This document shows positions 1 through 11,227 of a stretch of 64,000 nucleotides of DNA, piece after piece. Source of the DNA: Bugulina stolonifera (Eukaryota > Bryozoa > Gymnolaemata > Cheilostomatida > Bugulidae). Location of the stretch: NCBI GenBank assembly GCA_935421135.1, contig OW285188.1:8474733-8538732 (forward strand), written 5' to 3'. Within the stretch, counting starts at the first letter, position 1. Each line of letters begins with the position of its first letter. The notes below the pieces were generated by a model. That model did no database searches, had not been told where the DNA came from, and saw only the letters and a program-made list of their open reading frames with translations. The translations under genes were made by a program, and so were the position numbers.

Positions 1-16
1 AATGGTATAAACTCAC

Positions 17-208
17 AGGCTATGATGTTATTGTATCTGTTTTTAGAGAGGTTAGCTGGCTCCAGGGAGTTTGCCCATGTGATGTCTGGTTTAGGAGGCT
101 GACAGACGGTTTCATACTCATCAGTGAATTTAATGTCTGAGTTGGCATGCATATCTCTGCAGTGCTTCGCCCACCCGTCTATACCAATATTCTCATATTC
201 ACTCTCCA
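17..208 (-). CDS. Copy 1 exon: start of PTP domain D1
   Basis: A 192-nt open exon with acceptor at 209-210 and donor at 15-16, entering in phase 1 and leaving in phase 1. It encodes a segment ending in [10 protein letters not shown], the KNRY motif at the start of classical PTP catalytic domains. It is nearly identical to the exon at 17826-18017 of the complete gene. One visible difference gives GWAKHC instead of GWAEHC. The following D1 exons would lie left of the window, so it cannot be seen whether the catalytic cysteine is retained. Confidence 0.8.
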
Positions 209-496
209 CTATAAAATGATAGAGGACATGACTACTAATAAATATTCGGAGATTTTGGAGTTGTCATTCCTTGCTCAACACAATAACATAGTTATAAAAA
301 CATTGAGAAGACAATTCCAACTATTATGTAGCCAACAGGATGAGGAGTATGACTGCTGCAATTATAGAAATGCAAATAAAATTCCAACTTTGAAATAAGA
401 TTTTACCACATAACATCATAATGCATAAACACTGTCCCTACATTCTGCAGTTTGTTTCCTCTCTTCTGCACACACTACAGTTACTTACATACTTAC

Positions 497-546
497 ATAC
501 TCTCTATTGTAAGTAAATGTACCGTCATGCTCAGTAGAACTTGCAA
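497..546 (-). pseudogene. Copy 1 second juxtamembrane exon with altered donor
   Basis: Homologous to the 66-nt exon at 18316-18381. The acceptor is kept, but the 3' end has changed to a doubled gtaagt series, so the donor would fall after 46, 50 or 58 nt. None of these gives the phase-1 end needed to join the next exon. The homologous exon in copy 2 is a symmetric phase 1-1 exon, so skipping it would keep the frame. It is either skipped or marks loss of function. Confidence 0.5.
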
Positions 547-570
547 CTAAAGGTATGGGTTTACTCTTAC

Positions 571-668
571 CATAACCCATGCTAGCTGGACGAAGTAGAG
601 GTATATTTAGGTCAATCCACAGGTCATCTTCCATCTCATTGGACATGTTACCACGATCTTTACGTTTT
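571..668 (-). CDS. Copy 1 juxtamembrane exon
   Basis: A 98-nt open exon with consensus acceptor and a gtaagagt donor, the same length and phases as 18406-18503 of the complete gene. It begins with the basic stop-transfer stretch KRKDRGNMS and continues into an acidic segment containing [10 protein letters not shown] few substitutions relative to copy 2 are visible (for example EMEDD for ETEDD). Confidence 0.75.
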
Positions 669-1286
669 CTGCAACCGTAAGTAAACAGACTGAGAGATAC
701 AACAACATAAGTAGCACAGCAATGAAGTGAATCTCTAACAGATGAATCCACTGATGAAATAATTTAAGTACCGTGAGCCTTTAAAAGAGGTTGATTGTTC
801 ATGGAAACTTTAGTTTACACCCACTAGCTGTATAATCAGTACACATAGTGTAAATCTGAGTAGAGATTGAAGCAAAATGAATCGCATTAACTATAACACA
901 AATAAAGTGGAACGAGGAAACTAAAGAATGAAGTGGAGCAAAGGAGATATATAAACAAATTGAGACTAGATAGCCCATTGATAGGGTGATAGACATACCA
1001 TAATCATATACTACTTAAAAGGCAGGTATGTGATCATCCTGCATGGCAAATACATTCAATCTTAGAGTAGGCAGATGTTAAGGGAATTCAAAAGCTAGTA
1101 AGGTCAAGGAGAGGAGTGGCCAAAAGTGGACTGACTTTTGTTTTAGTTATCCTGCTGTGCATTTATTCAATGACCTTACAAGCCGAATTGAATTCTGCCA
1201 TGATGGGGGCATTACATGTACATGTAGCTAGTTATAAGACCGAACTGCTACAAAACTTGAGTATAAAATTTAGTTAATAATGTTAA

Positions 1287-1846
1287 ACCACTACTGTCTC
1301 ACCATTCAATATTTTCAAAGAATACTGGTCATCTTATTTCATGAAGATTGATGTGCTGTTTGTCTTTGTAAACCTAGTGGCAGCCAAGATAAACTCATTT
1401 GAATATTGGCTATTATGACCTCCATTCAGCATTGAGACCTGTTAAGTTCCTATGGTTATGCCTGTTCTAAGTCTATACTTGTAACTTATGTACATAGGTA
1501 AGCTACTAACATCAAATAGCCCAGTAATCTTATTGAGCCAACACTAACTGTCATTCTATAAATAACTCTTGTGCACAGTGATGAATAAGTAAGTTAGGGT
1601 CATGCCCACAAAAAACAATGCGATGCATTGCAAGTCCTATGGCTATCTCTGTAGCACAGTTTTATATTAACTGCTTGAGAGCTTCCAAAAGTCCCAGCAT
1701 AGGCTGATTGAAGGTGAAATCAACCAATATTAAAATAGGGTTTTCTTGGCAGCTGCTAGGTTACCAAAGACAAACAACACATCAATCTTACTGAAAAAGG
1801 ATGAACAAGATTATTTGAAAATATTGAATGGTGCGACAGTAGTGGT
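1287..1846. mobile_element. MITE with TTAA target duplication
   Basis: A 560-bp insertion flanked on both sides by TTAA (1283-1286 and 1847-1850). Its ends are inverted repeats of roughly 100 bp: the left end starts accactactgtctcaccatt and the right end, read in reverse, starts accactactgtcgcaccatt. Copy 2 keeps the uninterrupted site, a single TTAA at 19118-19121 in the same flanking sequence. TTAA specificity is a property of piggyBac-type elements. The assignment is inferred, since there is no transposase. Insertion happened after the duplication or was absent from the other copy. Confidence 0.9.
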
Positions 1847-2148
1847 TTAAGAATAACTACGAACAGTCTATATAGTTGTGAATCTGTCTAATATTTAAAG
1901 CTGCAGGAGACATGAAATGCATGTAAAATATACTTCACAAGCCACAGCCAAGAAAGAAAGCCAAGAAATAAATACCTTCCATCATACTAGCACTTTGTGC
2001 TTTACATGAGTTAATATATGAAACACATTATTCTCTTTTTCCATCATAAAACACCCATAAACCAGCGAATAAAATAGAAGATATAGTTCAGCATCTACAC
2101 TGATGTCACACCTAAGATACAAAGTAATAAATGGACTCGTTGACTCAC

Positions 2149-2302
2149 TTGTACACAATTAGAATGATGTTGACTATGGTAATAACAAGCACGGTGAGCA
2201 CGCTCACTACTATGATTTTAACCGTCGGTTTATCGTCAGATTGAGGTTCCTTAGGGACAGTATCCGTCACTACAGTAGGTGGTGCTGTTGTAGTAGTAGT
2301 CA
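2149..2302 (-). CDS. Copy 1 exon: Thr-rich stalk end and membrane helix
   Basis: A 154-nt open exon with intact acceptor and gtgagt donor, matching 19768-19921 in length and phase. It encodes a TTTTT-containing linker, an acidic segment and a hydrophobic helix. Compared with copy 2 the helix carries two non-conservative changes: Ile to Lys near the outer edge (KPTVKIIVV) and Ile to Asn inside (TIVNIILIVYK). Confidence 0.8.
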
Positions 2303-2365
2303 CTGTAAGTAGAAGAGTTGGTCGTGTCCAATGTATAGAATAACTATTACTAATAACAGAAATAT

Positions 2366-3618
2366 TGTGGTGTTCCCGCATACCTGTCCAGTCTCTCATG
2401 GACAGCCACATGCATAACTAACTCTACATGCCTCAGTTATTATGCATGACTCTTATTACATTTACACACTCATTGTATACCTATTGTTATTATCAATGAC
2501 TGTCTGGCTAGTGTGTTATACTGTTCTTATTCACAGGGGCGGCTATAGGCACCCACGCCACCATCCTAGGCGTGTGTTCAACCAAGCATGCAATACTAAC
2601 TGTGCTCTGTAAACTATCAATACTATACATGTCCAGGCTTCAAAGTTCAATTCATTTTCTACTTCCTTGCTCAGGCAGTACAGTCATTGTATATTGCTGT
2701 AATAGTCATGTTATATGTGTAGACTGTACCCATACATGACTGTTCATGTTCCACACTTATCTTGTATTAACTCCCTCAGACGCGTGAAATTCATGACTTC
2801 TTGCAAATAGGCTGGTGTTGAAATATTTCCTATATCCACCCCTGCTTATTCAACCAATCATGTCACTGTACTTGACTACTGCTACGTATACTGTTATTGC
2901 AAGTACACTTATTGTCTGATTACTTTCTGTCTTTTTGCCTATAATTGTAATTGATGGCCGATGTCTTGGATATTTATCATATTAATGCATAGTCCATTTC
3001 TCATGATTGTAAGCACTTTTTTGTGCATGGCCAACATTTTCATGGTTTGACCTCGGGCATTTTTCAGCCATCTTTTTACACAATTTCCAGTGATGATACC
3101 TTATCGTACAACCCGACCCCCTGTCGGCCTTTTTGCTGGAAGTTTGATTCATATAAAAGTCAGCACATTTTCTATACTAAATCAGTTGATGATTGTGCTT
3201 CAATAGAGCAACATCTCCTAACTCAACCTACAGAGTCTTGCTCTTGCAGGCAGACAGCTCTAGCCTTGGTCCCCTGGACCTTTGGTGCCCGAGATTGTCC
3301 TCGTACTCGTATAAGTGTCTTACTACACTCCTTGATAAGTATAAACCTCAGACCTTAGTCAATCCTTGACTCTTAAATGAATGTAAGCATCAGGCCTACG
3401 TCCCCTCTTCAACATAAACACTTTCTACACTCCTACGGAGTATAAACCATCGGACCTACGTCGACCCTGGACTCTTTAATTAGTCTAAGCATCGGCCTAC
3501 GTCCTCTACAATAACTACAAGAGCTTACTTAATTGTTCATTCTTTATGTAATGTGTGGAAGTTTATCTTGGCAGCCCACAACCACTACCACTACCACTCG
3601 TGCTAACATTACATTACA
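2366..3618 (+). mobile_element. LTR-like insertion (candidate solo LTR)
   Basis: About 1.25 kb present in copy 1 and absent from copy 2. The flanks read aatat (2361-2365) and aatat (3618-3622), and copy 2 has a single aatat at about 19980-19984. The insert starts TGTGG and ends ATTACA, the TG...CA form of LTRs, with a 4-5 bp target duplication. A TATA-like atataaaag lies at 3151, about 470 bp before the 3' end. No inverted terminal repeats and no coding region were seen. A solo LTR of a Gypsy-like element is the best guess. Confidence 0.55.
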
Positions 3619-3741
3619 ATATGACATGTCCATGTTTGCACGTGATTACTAAAAGCGTGCCAAGTAGAGATAAGAAAAATACTTTTGCATATCCGTGTAT
3701 ATACATGTATATACTATTATATATAGTGTTTTTCTTATATC

Positions 3742-4136
3742 GCAAGAGTCAACAATGCACCCGATTTCTAAAAGCATTATTTTACGTAATATGAGGTAGT
3801 AAATATCCACCAGAATATACAATTCCTCCATTGAAATTTATATAGGTAATATGTAGTATACTTTCTCCATTGAAATTTATTTGGGTAGTATATAGTATAT
3901 ATTAGTGTCTGTATGCATGAAGGTAGTCGATAGTCGAGGGTAGTCGATAGTCAACCTGCTTTCTCCATTGAAATTTATTTAGGTATTATACAAATTATAG
4001 TACATATTAGTGTCTATATGCATAAAGGTAGTCGATAGTCAAGGGTAGTCGATAGTCAACCTGCTTTCTCCAGTGAATTTTATTTGGGTAGTATATATTA
4101 ATGTATATATTAGTGTCTATATGCATAAAGGCAGGG
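3742..4136. repeat. MITE-related fragment with about 100-bp tandem units
   Basis: The left end (gcaagagtcaacaatgcacc) resembles the terminal repeat of the small element at 6410-6652. It is followed by about three tandem copies of a roughly 100-bp unit starting ctccattgaaatttattt and containing the doubled motif gtagtcgatagtca. The right terminal repeat is not found. It lies at the point where copy 1 stops matching copy 2. Confidence 0.7.
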
Positions 4137-4813
4137 CTCTCAACTTGATAAAGTGAAAAATCCTAACAAAGTGTCGAATTGAGGGGAAAGACGTCACTGC
4201 GAAGCCGAAGGCCCCACCAGCGTTTGAATCTTTTTTAACTGTGCCATTTAAAATGGTACTATTTCATGTAATTCTAGTCATATTATTCTTAAACTGTGCT
4301 GTGCTTGGTAGAGGTTGTAACATGCAACTTGTATGTATTTGGCAGAGCAAACAAAGATGCAAATAGGGCATACAGTATACACATGTAGAGTGTAGATGTA
4401 GGTGGTGGAGATAGTGGAAAATGTGTGCATATACAGGTAACTACATGTATATGACACCATAATACAGATTTGAACAAAATACAGATATAGGCCTATAATG
4501 TTTTTCAAAATATAGTATTTAGCTGTACGAAATGAAACACTGACACTTGGCTAACTGGTCTACCACAGAATAGGCTTCCTAATTTTAAAGGGGTTATGCC
4601 GCGTGTTTTAAGGTAGCATTAAGACGCACTCAGCTCTTTAGTGGCACACTATATTTAGTGCCTAGATATTTGTTGTTCTAGTACTGTAGTTATCCCATTG
4701 TTTGTACTATTCAGGCTATATTTAGAACAACTAGGCCACAACACAATGTATAGGCACGTTGCGTCTTCATAACAAAGTTGCATTTGAAGCAGCATTGAAT
4801 AGTGTTAAGCTTA

Positions 4814-5359
4814 GGCCACACTGACGCGAATTTTTTGCGAATAGCGAATTTTGGCCAAAGGCGAATTCGCAAATTATAATCAAGCGTGCCACACTGCAAA
4901 AGCTATAAGCGAATTCGCATTGATTTCACCCAATGAGGGATCAAAAATTATTATCCTCGGTCACGTTTCTCATTCACTGCAGAACTAGAACTCCGAAAAA
5001 TGTAAAATAAAATCATAATAAAAATAGAATAAAATAAAATAATTATTTTATTCTTACTTTTATTCGTTTTACACAATTCTTGCAAACGGAAGTAGTCATT
5101 TTATCCATCAGTTAAAATAAAAATTTTAATATAATAATTTAAACTCATGATTGATTGAAAATCCGTGGCTCTGAACACGTGACAGTAACGTGACAAGTAA
5201 AAATTGGCCAATCACAAATTAGCGAGTTGCAAATTAGCTGATTGAGATCAACGAGTGCGAAATCGCTAATTTTGCGCGAATTCGCACAAAATTTGCGATT
5301 TGCGATTTCGCCTATGGCCAAAATTAGCTATTCGCACAAAAAATCGCGCCAGTGTGGCC
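4814..5359. mobile_element. Terminal-inverted-repeat MITE, Harbinger-like
   Basis: A 546-bp element with inverted ends of about 60 bp: left ggccacactgacgcgaattt, right in reverse ggccacactggcgcgatttt. The termini are rich in tttgcgaatagc-type motifs. The flanks are TTA on the left and CTA on the right, which could be a mutated 3-bp target duplication as in PIF/Harbinger elements. No transposase ORF. It lies in the part of copy 1 that replaces the FN3 exons. Confidence 0.75.
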
Positions 5360-6044
5360 CTAGCATTAATGAGTCAAGCATGGGCAGGAAGGCACAACTC
5401 CGCTTATAGGAGCACAAATGCAACAAACCCAAATAGGAGATGCTGCATTGAATATAGACATAAACCACATGTCATAATCCCTTTAATGTTGTTGGTGTTG
5501 AGTGAGTACCCTTCCTACTCTTTGCTTGGGGGGTTCAATACATTCACGGTCAGACTCACTCTGAGAAGAAGATGACCTATCTTTTAATTCTATCATATCT
5601 ACTGTGTTCGAAGTGGAACAAATGAGGTGGGTACACGCTGCATGCAGAAAATGTTCAAGAAATTTTGACTTGTCTCCCTTGTTTTCCTGTCAATATCTCA
5701 AATGTTATATTATATTGTGGGTGAACAGTAGTACTTGGTACTTTCTAACGTAAAAATGTTTTCCACACCTATTTCCCATGTGTTATTTTATAAAACCTAT
5801 TAATATCAAAATGGAAAAAATGCTTTAGACACCCATTTGATTCAAATATTAAATTGACTAGTTTAGCGACCTCTCAGCCCGCCCATCGAATTTATTGGCT
5901 AGACTTTGTTTTTGTATGGCTTTGGCGCTAGTTATTCTACTAGTAAAAAATCCTAACACAATAGCAATATCTGAACAGTGGTATAATATATGTATAATAT
6001 ATGAATATGTAATAAGATTAGACTCCAATGAACATATAGTATAG

Positions 6045-7011
6045 CAGAGTTGGGTCCAAGTCGACTTGCAAGTCAGCAAGTCAAGTCATTTCTAAAATTT
6101 TGGAGGCAAGGCAAGTCAAGTCAGTGCTGCCTCAAGTCAAGTCATTTCTAAAATTATGAAGGCAAGTCAAGTCAAAGTCAAGTCAATGCTGCCTCAAGTC
6201 AAGTCAGCCGTCATCCAAGTCATAAGTCAAGTCAAGTTAAGTAAAAGTCAAGTCAAGTCAAAATGCAAATCAAGTGGGAGACAACTTCAAAAAATTTTTC
6301 AAAACATCTCTCTTTTCTTTTAGTAGGCATTCCAATCTATGAAAAACCTATGCCAATGTGTAGCTGGGCATGTAGGCATACATGTACGTTATGCAATCAT
6401 GGTAAAGAAGCAAAAGTCAATAATGCACCCAATTTCTAAAGGCATTATTTCATGTAGTATGAGGTAGTAAATATTCATAAGAATATACAGTTCTACCATT
6501 GAAATTTATTTAGGTAGTATATAGTATAGTATATATTAATGTCTATATGCTAAAAGGTAGTCGGTAGTCAAGATAGCCGATAGTCAACCTGTTTTCTCCA
6601 TTGAAATTTTTTTAGGTAGTATATAGAAATTGAGTGCATTATTGACTTTTGCGAGTTGTGTATTCTCATAGCTAACCTTGATATACTCTGAGGGCTGCTA
6701 TTAGCACTAATCTAGTAAAAATGATAAATATGTAGACAATTGAGACCTTTTTTCATGTTGGCTAAATACTGCACAAAATTTTTATCTGCCAAATTGACTT
6801 GGCAGGACCCAAGTCAAAGTCACAAGTCATTCACATGTCCAAGTCAAGTCAAGTCAGATTGATGTGCAAGTCAAAGTCAAGTCAAAATCACAAGTCATTC
6901 ATGTGTCCAAGTCAAGTCAAGTCAAGTTACATTGATGCGCAAGTCAAAGTCAAGTCAAGTCAGCAAGTTGCCAAGTCACCAAGTCAACTCTATGATTTGG
7001 ACCCAGTTCTG
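6045..7011. mobile_element. hAT-type non-autonomous element, copy A
   Basis: Bounded by an exact 8-bp direct repeat tagtatag (6037-6044 and 7012-7019), the target-site length of hAT transposons. Ends are inverted: cagagttgggtccaagt at left and, in reverse, cagaactgggtccaaat at right. The subterminal regions are dense arrays of caagtcaagtca. Copy 2 has the unfilled site near 24991. A sister element is at 31361-32265. A smaller MITE is nested at 6410-6652. Confidence 0.92.
6410..6652. mobile_element. Small MITE nested inside hAT element A
   Basis: A 243-bp element with 28-bp inverted ends differing at one base. The left end starts gcaaaagtcaataatgcacc, and the right end in reverse starts gcaaaagtcaataatgcact. 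The interior has accattgaaatttatttagg and gtagtc motifs shared with 3742-4136. The sister hAT element lacks it. No clear target duplication could be assigned. Confidence 0.85.
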
Positions 7012-7304
7012 TAGTATAGTAATAGACCATTTAACAATGGCTGTGTCAACTCTGTACAAACAGTAAACATGCAGCTGTGCTATTACTAGCTACAAGGTTA
7101 TGTTGGTTACTAGTATATAACATCTCTTATATTACATACATGTACAATGTATACAAGACATTTCCAAACGCAGGTTTATCAATAACGAATCATACAGTGG
7201 TGAATGGTGGTTTACAAAACTGATACTACGACCCCATGATCATACACTAAGCACATAGGCCTACACTGTATAATATATTTAATATATACAAAGTATATGT
7301 GCAT

Positions 7305-7442
7305 GGAGAGGTCAGTATCCCATGTATAGGTCTTTGCCCCACCATTGCTGTTATACATGTACTGACACCTGTATGTACCTTCATCCTCCATAGCAACCCT
7401 CTCTATAATCATTGTATTTACTCTATCTCCACACCTTACCCT
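7305..7442 (-). pseudogene. Copy 1 Ig C-terminal half exon, donor lost
   Basis: Encodes the second half of an Ig fold ([18 protein letters not shown]) and matches 25298-25442. The acceptor is kept. About 16 bp present in copy 2 at the exon end, including the donor gtactg, are missing here, so reading runs on into intron sequence to a stop. Splicing to a following exon is not predicted. Confidence 0.8.
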
Positions 7443-8263
7443 CTACAACAGCACACTTACATGTACACAATATTACAAAGTATGTAGCCTTAGGCCCAGA
7501 GAGCAGTCTGAGGACCAGAGTCCGCATTCACAATTACATGATATCTGTATCAGTATATCCTGGAAACTGCAATAAACCAAGAATATATGAATTAAACACA
7601 AATGTAGGTAAAACTACAATTTTGTATTTTCACAGTTTTGGATCAGCATTGTACATCACTAGAGGAATTCCCCATATAATTGACTAATCTAGTTGAATAA
7701 GAAACCTATTTGATTAGGACTGGGAGAAGATCATGTTACATTGAGGTTAGTTCACACAATGCTAATAGTATGTATGTATAGGACTATCTAGGCTATGTAT
7801 ACTTATCTATGTAACATACTATAACTGGGTGCATAACACAGTTGAACTAGTCATTTATTGAGGAAATAGATGTATAGTAGTACACAGGATAGTACAGCAT
7901 AAAATGCATGTAGCCTAGTGTAATACAACATAATTATACAGTAGATTACATTTAATAGCTGTATGCATGAGTGAGTAATTAGTAATGTATGTAAGTACAT
8001 TATAATTAATTATAATACTGCAAGTCTTTATTGGGCTAAGTAGTCATATATGTACTGATTTCCTACATAATACATGTAAATACCATGTGTCTAATCATCA
8101 AGTAGGCTTATCATTATTAGCAGCACAATAAGGAAGTTGGAGTTATCAATCAGACTTGCTGATATTGTAATGTAGTACACTGACTAGCAGTAGCTGACTA
8201 AAGTGACTTTATGTGACTTTATGAAACAGGAACACATTCACATCATCAGAAATTAGGACTCAC

Positions 8264-8311
8264 AACGTCACATTTGACAAGTAGTCCATCTCTTTGTAGA
8301 TAAAGTAATGA
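8264..8311 (-). CDS. Copy 1 short Ig exon (B-strand cysteine)
   Basis: A 48-nt exon in phase 0-0 with a gttacag acceptor and gtgagt donor. It encodes SLLYLQRDGLLVKCDV, where LLVKCDV looks like the B strand of an Ig domain. The counterpart in copy 2 (26284-26329) is 2 bp shorter and frameshifted, so this copy appears to keep the older form. No upstream exon that would feed it within copy 1 was found. Confidence 0.55.
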
Positions 8312-8344
8312 CTGTAACAAAATAAGGAGTTGTCTTCTTCCTCT

Positions 8345-11227
8345 TTGTTTCCTCTATTTTCAAAATACAGAAAGGAGATAAATTGGGAGAGAACAATTTC
8401 TTAGATTCAGCAGCTTGTGAGTATCAATGACAGCATTCATAATGAACTGCATATACAAGAAGTAAAACAATAGTTTTTACGTGTGTAAATGCAAAGAGCT
8501 ATTATTCTAGAAATTAAAATGTCATCAATAATATCTAAACCTCGCTAACCTACTCCAGTTTTTATTGTAGCGAAGATTTGAATATGCACATGGTGGGGAA
8601 TGTATGCACTTACGCTGTGAACTTAGACTGAGAGTTATACAAAATGAGCTCAAGTTCATTACAGACAAGATGAAGGCTATAAGTAGCCTGAGGTCCACAT
8701 AGTCAGTATAGCCTGTGATCCAATGTTCACCCAAAATTTTCAACGCTCTAATCAAGCCTACTAGATGATTTGAGGAGTCAGAATGTGGACAAAGAATACA
8801 TTTTACTAAATCTACTTTAAAAAGTTCTATCGGGCATTCTTGACGTATGCACTACTTTTGTTAGTCTATAACGGTAAATGTACTTCGTATACAACACAGG
8901 GTATGCCTGCACTGAGAATGCTCGATGCATTTTATGATATTTCAAAAAAGGAAATTAAAATTTCTAAATATTATTTCATTCCTGATCTAATCATGCTACA
9001 AAGTGTATATGGCTCATATGCAGTGATATTTGTATAAGACAAAGATTTGTAGTGTTTCAATTATGGTCAGTTTTGCTTCTTCAAGGCCCGAATTATTAAA
9101 AATTTTCAAAACCTCGTTAGACTTTGGCTGACCCTGCGATCCTGTTGTTCCATTTTTCAGTATGACCAAGCTCTATGTATCTATATCATTCATCATTACT
9201 CAGCATGACTAAGCACAACTACGTATAAATTTATGCTATGACATTCATTATTATTCAGGCCTCTAGAAGAGTTGACGACTCCTACACATAACTGGGAAGA
9301 TCTCACTACTGACTGCTCAGTGAATACTTGCTACTGTGGCAATATGGATGGATAACTGCTTCACTCCATATTACACTCCTACACAGCCTACTCACTCCAT
9401 AGCACTATAACAGAGCACCCAAGGTTTCCATTCCAATGGTACTAATTAGCCTACGGTGACCTTGACCTAGCCTACATTTAGCCTTGCATTACTCAGCCCC
9501 TCATCTGCTGAATTATTCTGTGACATCATAATTATGTTATGTAATATTATCTTTACCTGTATTGCATGTAAGACCTCTATTATTATCATTTTGGTTGGAA
9601 GATAATAATATATTCACAGTAATAAATAAATATTATGAGTTTGGTGTTTTTAAAAAAGACAGAAAAATGTATATTTTTGATTTCTGGAAGTATATTTTAT
9701 ACAAAAGGGAAGTACAAAATACATACATGTATAATAACAGAAGTAGATGTAAGTGGCTCAAAGCTAAGCTATAAGTTTCAAAAACTATCCAAGAAGTCTA
9801 AAAGTGATGTCTATTTTTCATGATTAATTGTAAAGTTTCTTTTACAAATAAACAATGCTGTCATACAGTTGAGTGGGTATGTACAATGTACAATGTAATG
9901 TTGTTTACAAGATGGAGTGTTTTCACTGGAGTTGTTTCCTCCTGACAAAGAGAACAAGCGAGAAGACAACTACAAAACTGCTGTATAAACCTGTTACATT
10001 ATCACAAAGCCTATGGTGTGTTGCACTACATGTACATGTATATACTAATTAAATCAAATAACTAGTAGATAATATTTAGAAAACAGTGGTGTAAAAGCAT
10101 ATTATAAGAACATTACTTTACTGTAAAACAGCCAAAAGTTTTGGGGTTATTAAAAATTAACGAATGATATATAAGTATATCAGTAGGAACCTGTATAATG
10201 AACAAAGAATCTCAATAAAACTGTCTAAGGACCTCCACACCCAGCTGCAAACAAAATGGAAAAACCCAACTTTAGATTAACAATAATTTGATGATTATAA
10301 TATTACATAATGATTAATTAATAAAGTGCATTGTGAACAACTGATTAGCATGCTATGGATTATCACATACATATCACATAATTACATGAATGCCTGCAGT
10401 AAGTATAGTACTTATACTCCAAGTCCTATTTCATAGGCACATAGTTCATTCTTGAGACACAGCATAGTACACCTGATCTGCTACTCCGGTATAAGTATGG
10501 GCAATGTTACATGTATATATGCTGCCTGCACCACAGTAGGATATGATTGAATATGGAATTTCTCATTGGAAGCTACAAGAATATAATACCAAATTATACA
10601 TGTATGTACCAGTTACATATACATGTATATTTAATAATGGCAGACTTTCATCTAACATGTGATATACAGTATGATTAGTGATTGCAATATTCCCATATTT
10701 GTACTGTGCATTGTAATTTGCTAAAAGTGCCAACATAAATTTATGGAGGACATGGGTTCGAGTCCCACCAGCGACCTGGAAGTTTTCGTCCCGAAGAAGG
10801 TTCTCTCTCTGTGCCATATCGAACTATAATAATATCCAGCTCTAGGAGCCGTGGTGGCCCCTCGACTAGCTCGGCTACTGGGCAGCCACGTTAAAGAATT
10901 GTGTTTGGCACCACGGATATTATTATTATTATTATCACCATATCAAGAGTAAGTCACAAAGCTAAATCCGAATAAGTATGTTGAACATATCCGTTGCCAA
11001 TTGAAATAATTCTAAATAATGACACAAATACAGTGCTACAGAAAAGGAAAAATGAAGAACAAAATAAAAATTTAAAATAAAATGTAAACGTGTACAAGAG
11101 GTTGTCACTGCTCACTACAAAGCAAGCAGTGAGTAGTGATATAGTTACTGATGGTGTGCCACCAATAGCCTAACACTGTAATCACCAGCACACACATTAT
11201 AACATGGACTCACCACTTGACCTAGAT
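8345..11227. other. Region between copy 1 and the 3' end of the RPTP gene
   Basis: No convincing exon on either strand. It lies downstream of the RPTP stop codon, so it must contain that gene's 3' UTR. It would also hold any promoter and first exons of copy 1 if those exist. No strong polyadenylation signal was seen close to the stop codon. An attaaa on the minus strand occurs near 10630, about 600 bp past it. The tRNA-like repeat at 10740-10915 is the only structured element noticed. Confidence 0.5.
10740..10915. repeat. tRNA-related SINE-like repeat
   Basis: The plus strand has ggttcgagtcc at about 10750, an exact match to a tRNA B box. The minus strand has tagccgagctag near 10870, resembling an A box, followed by an imperfect B box. 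The piece ends in a (att)n run. The two signals point in opposite directions, so this may be a composite or rearranged SINE. No complete tRNA cloverleaf was found. Confidence 0.35.

Larger units (their letters stand above)
1..8311 (-). pseudogene. Partial tandem copy of the RPTP gene (copy 1), FN3 exons missing
   Basis: Read on the minus strand, this stretch is a second copy of part of the RPTP gene, directly homologous to 17809-26340 and continuing off the left edge. Homologous exons in order are 8264-8311 (Ig half), 7305-7442 (Ig half), 2149-2302 (stalk and membrane helix), 571-668 and about 497-546 (juxtamembrane), and 17-208 (start of PTP D1). The six FN3 exons found in copy 2 at 20190-24557 have no counterpart. 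Between about 3.71 and 5.97 kb copy 1 holds transposons instead. No signal-peptide exon was found 5' of it. The Ig exon at 7305 has lost its splice donor and the second juxtamembrane exon has an altered donor and phase. It may be a decaying duplicate, or a set of alternative 3' exons for the upstream gene. The PTP, first juxtamembrane and membrane exons remain open, so pseudogene status is an inference. Confidence 0.65.

Noticed and set aside
8525..8755. A minus-strand open frame with a hydrophobic stretch and a gtaagt donor, as a possible signal-peptide exon for copy 1
   Set aside because: Its exit phase (1) does not match the phase-0 start of the next exon at 8311, and the ATG is too far from the hydrophobic run for a usual signal peptide.
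10740..10770. A functional tRNA gene around the ggttcgagtcc motif
   Set aside because: No A box at the right distance on the same strand and no acceptor-stem pairing.
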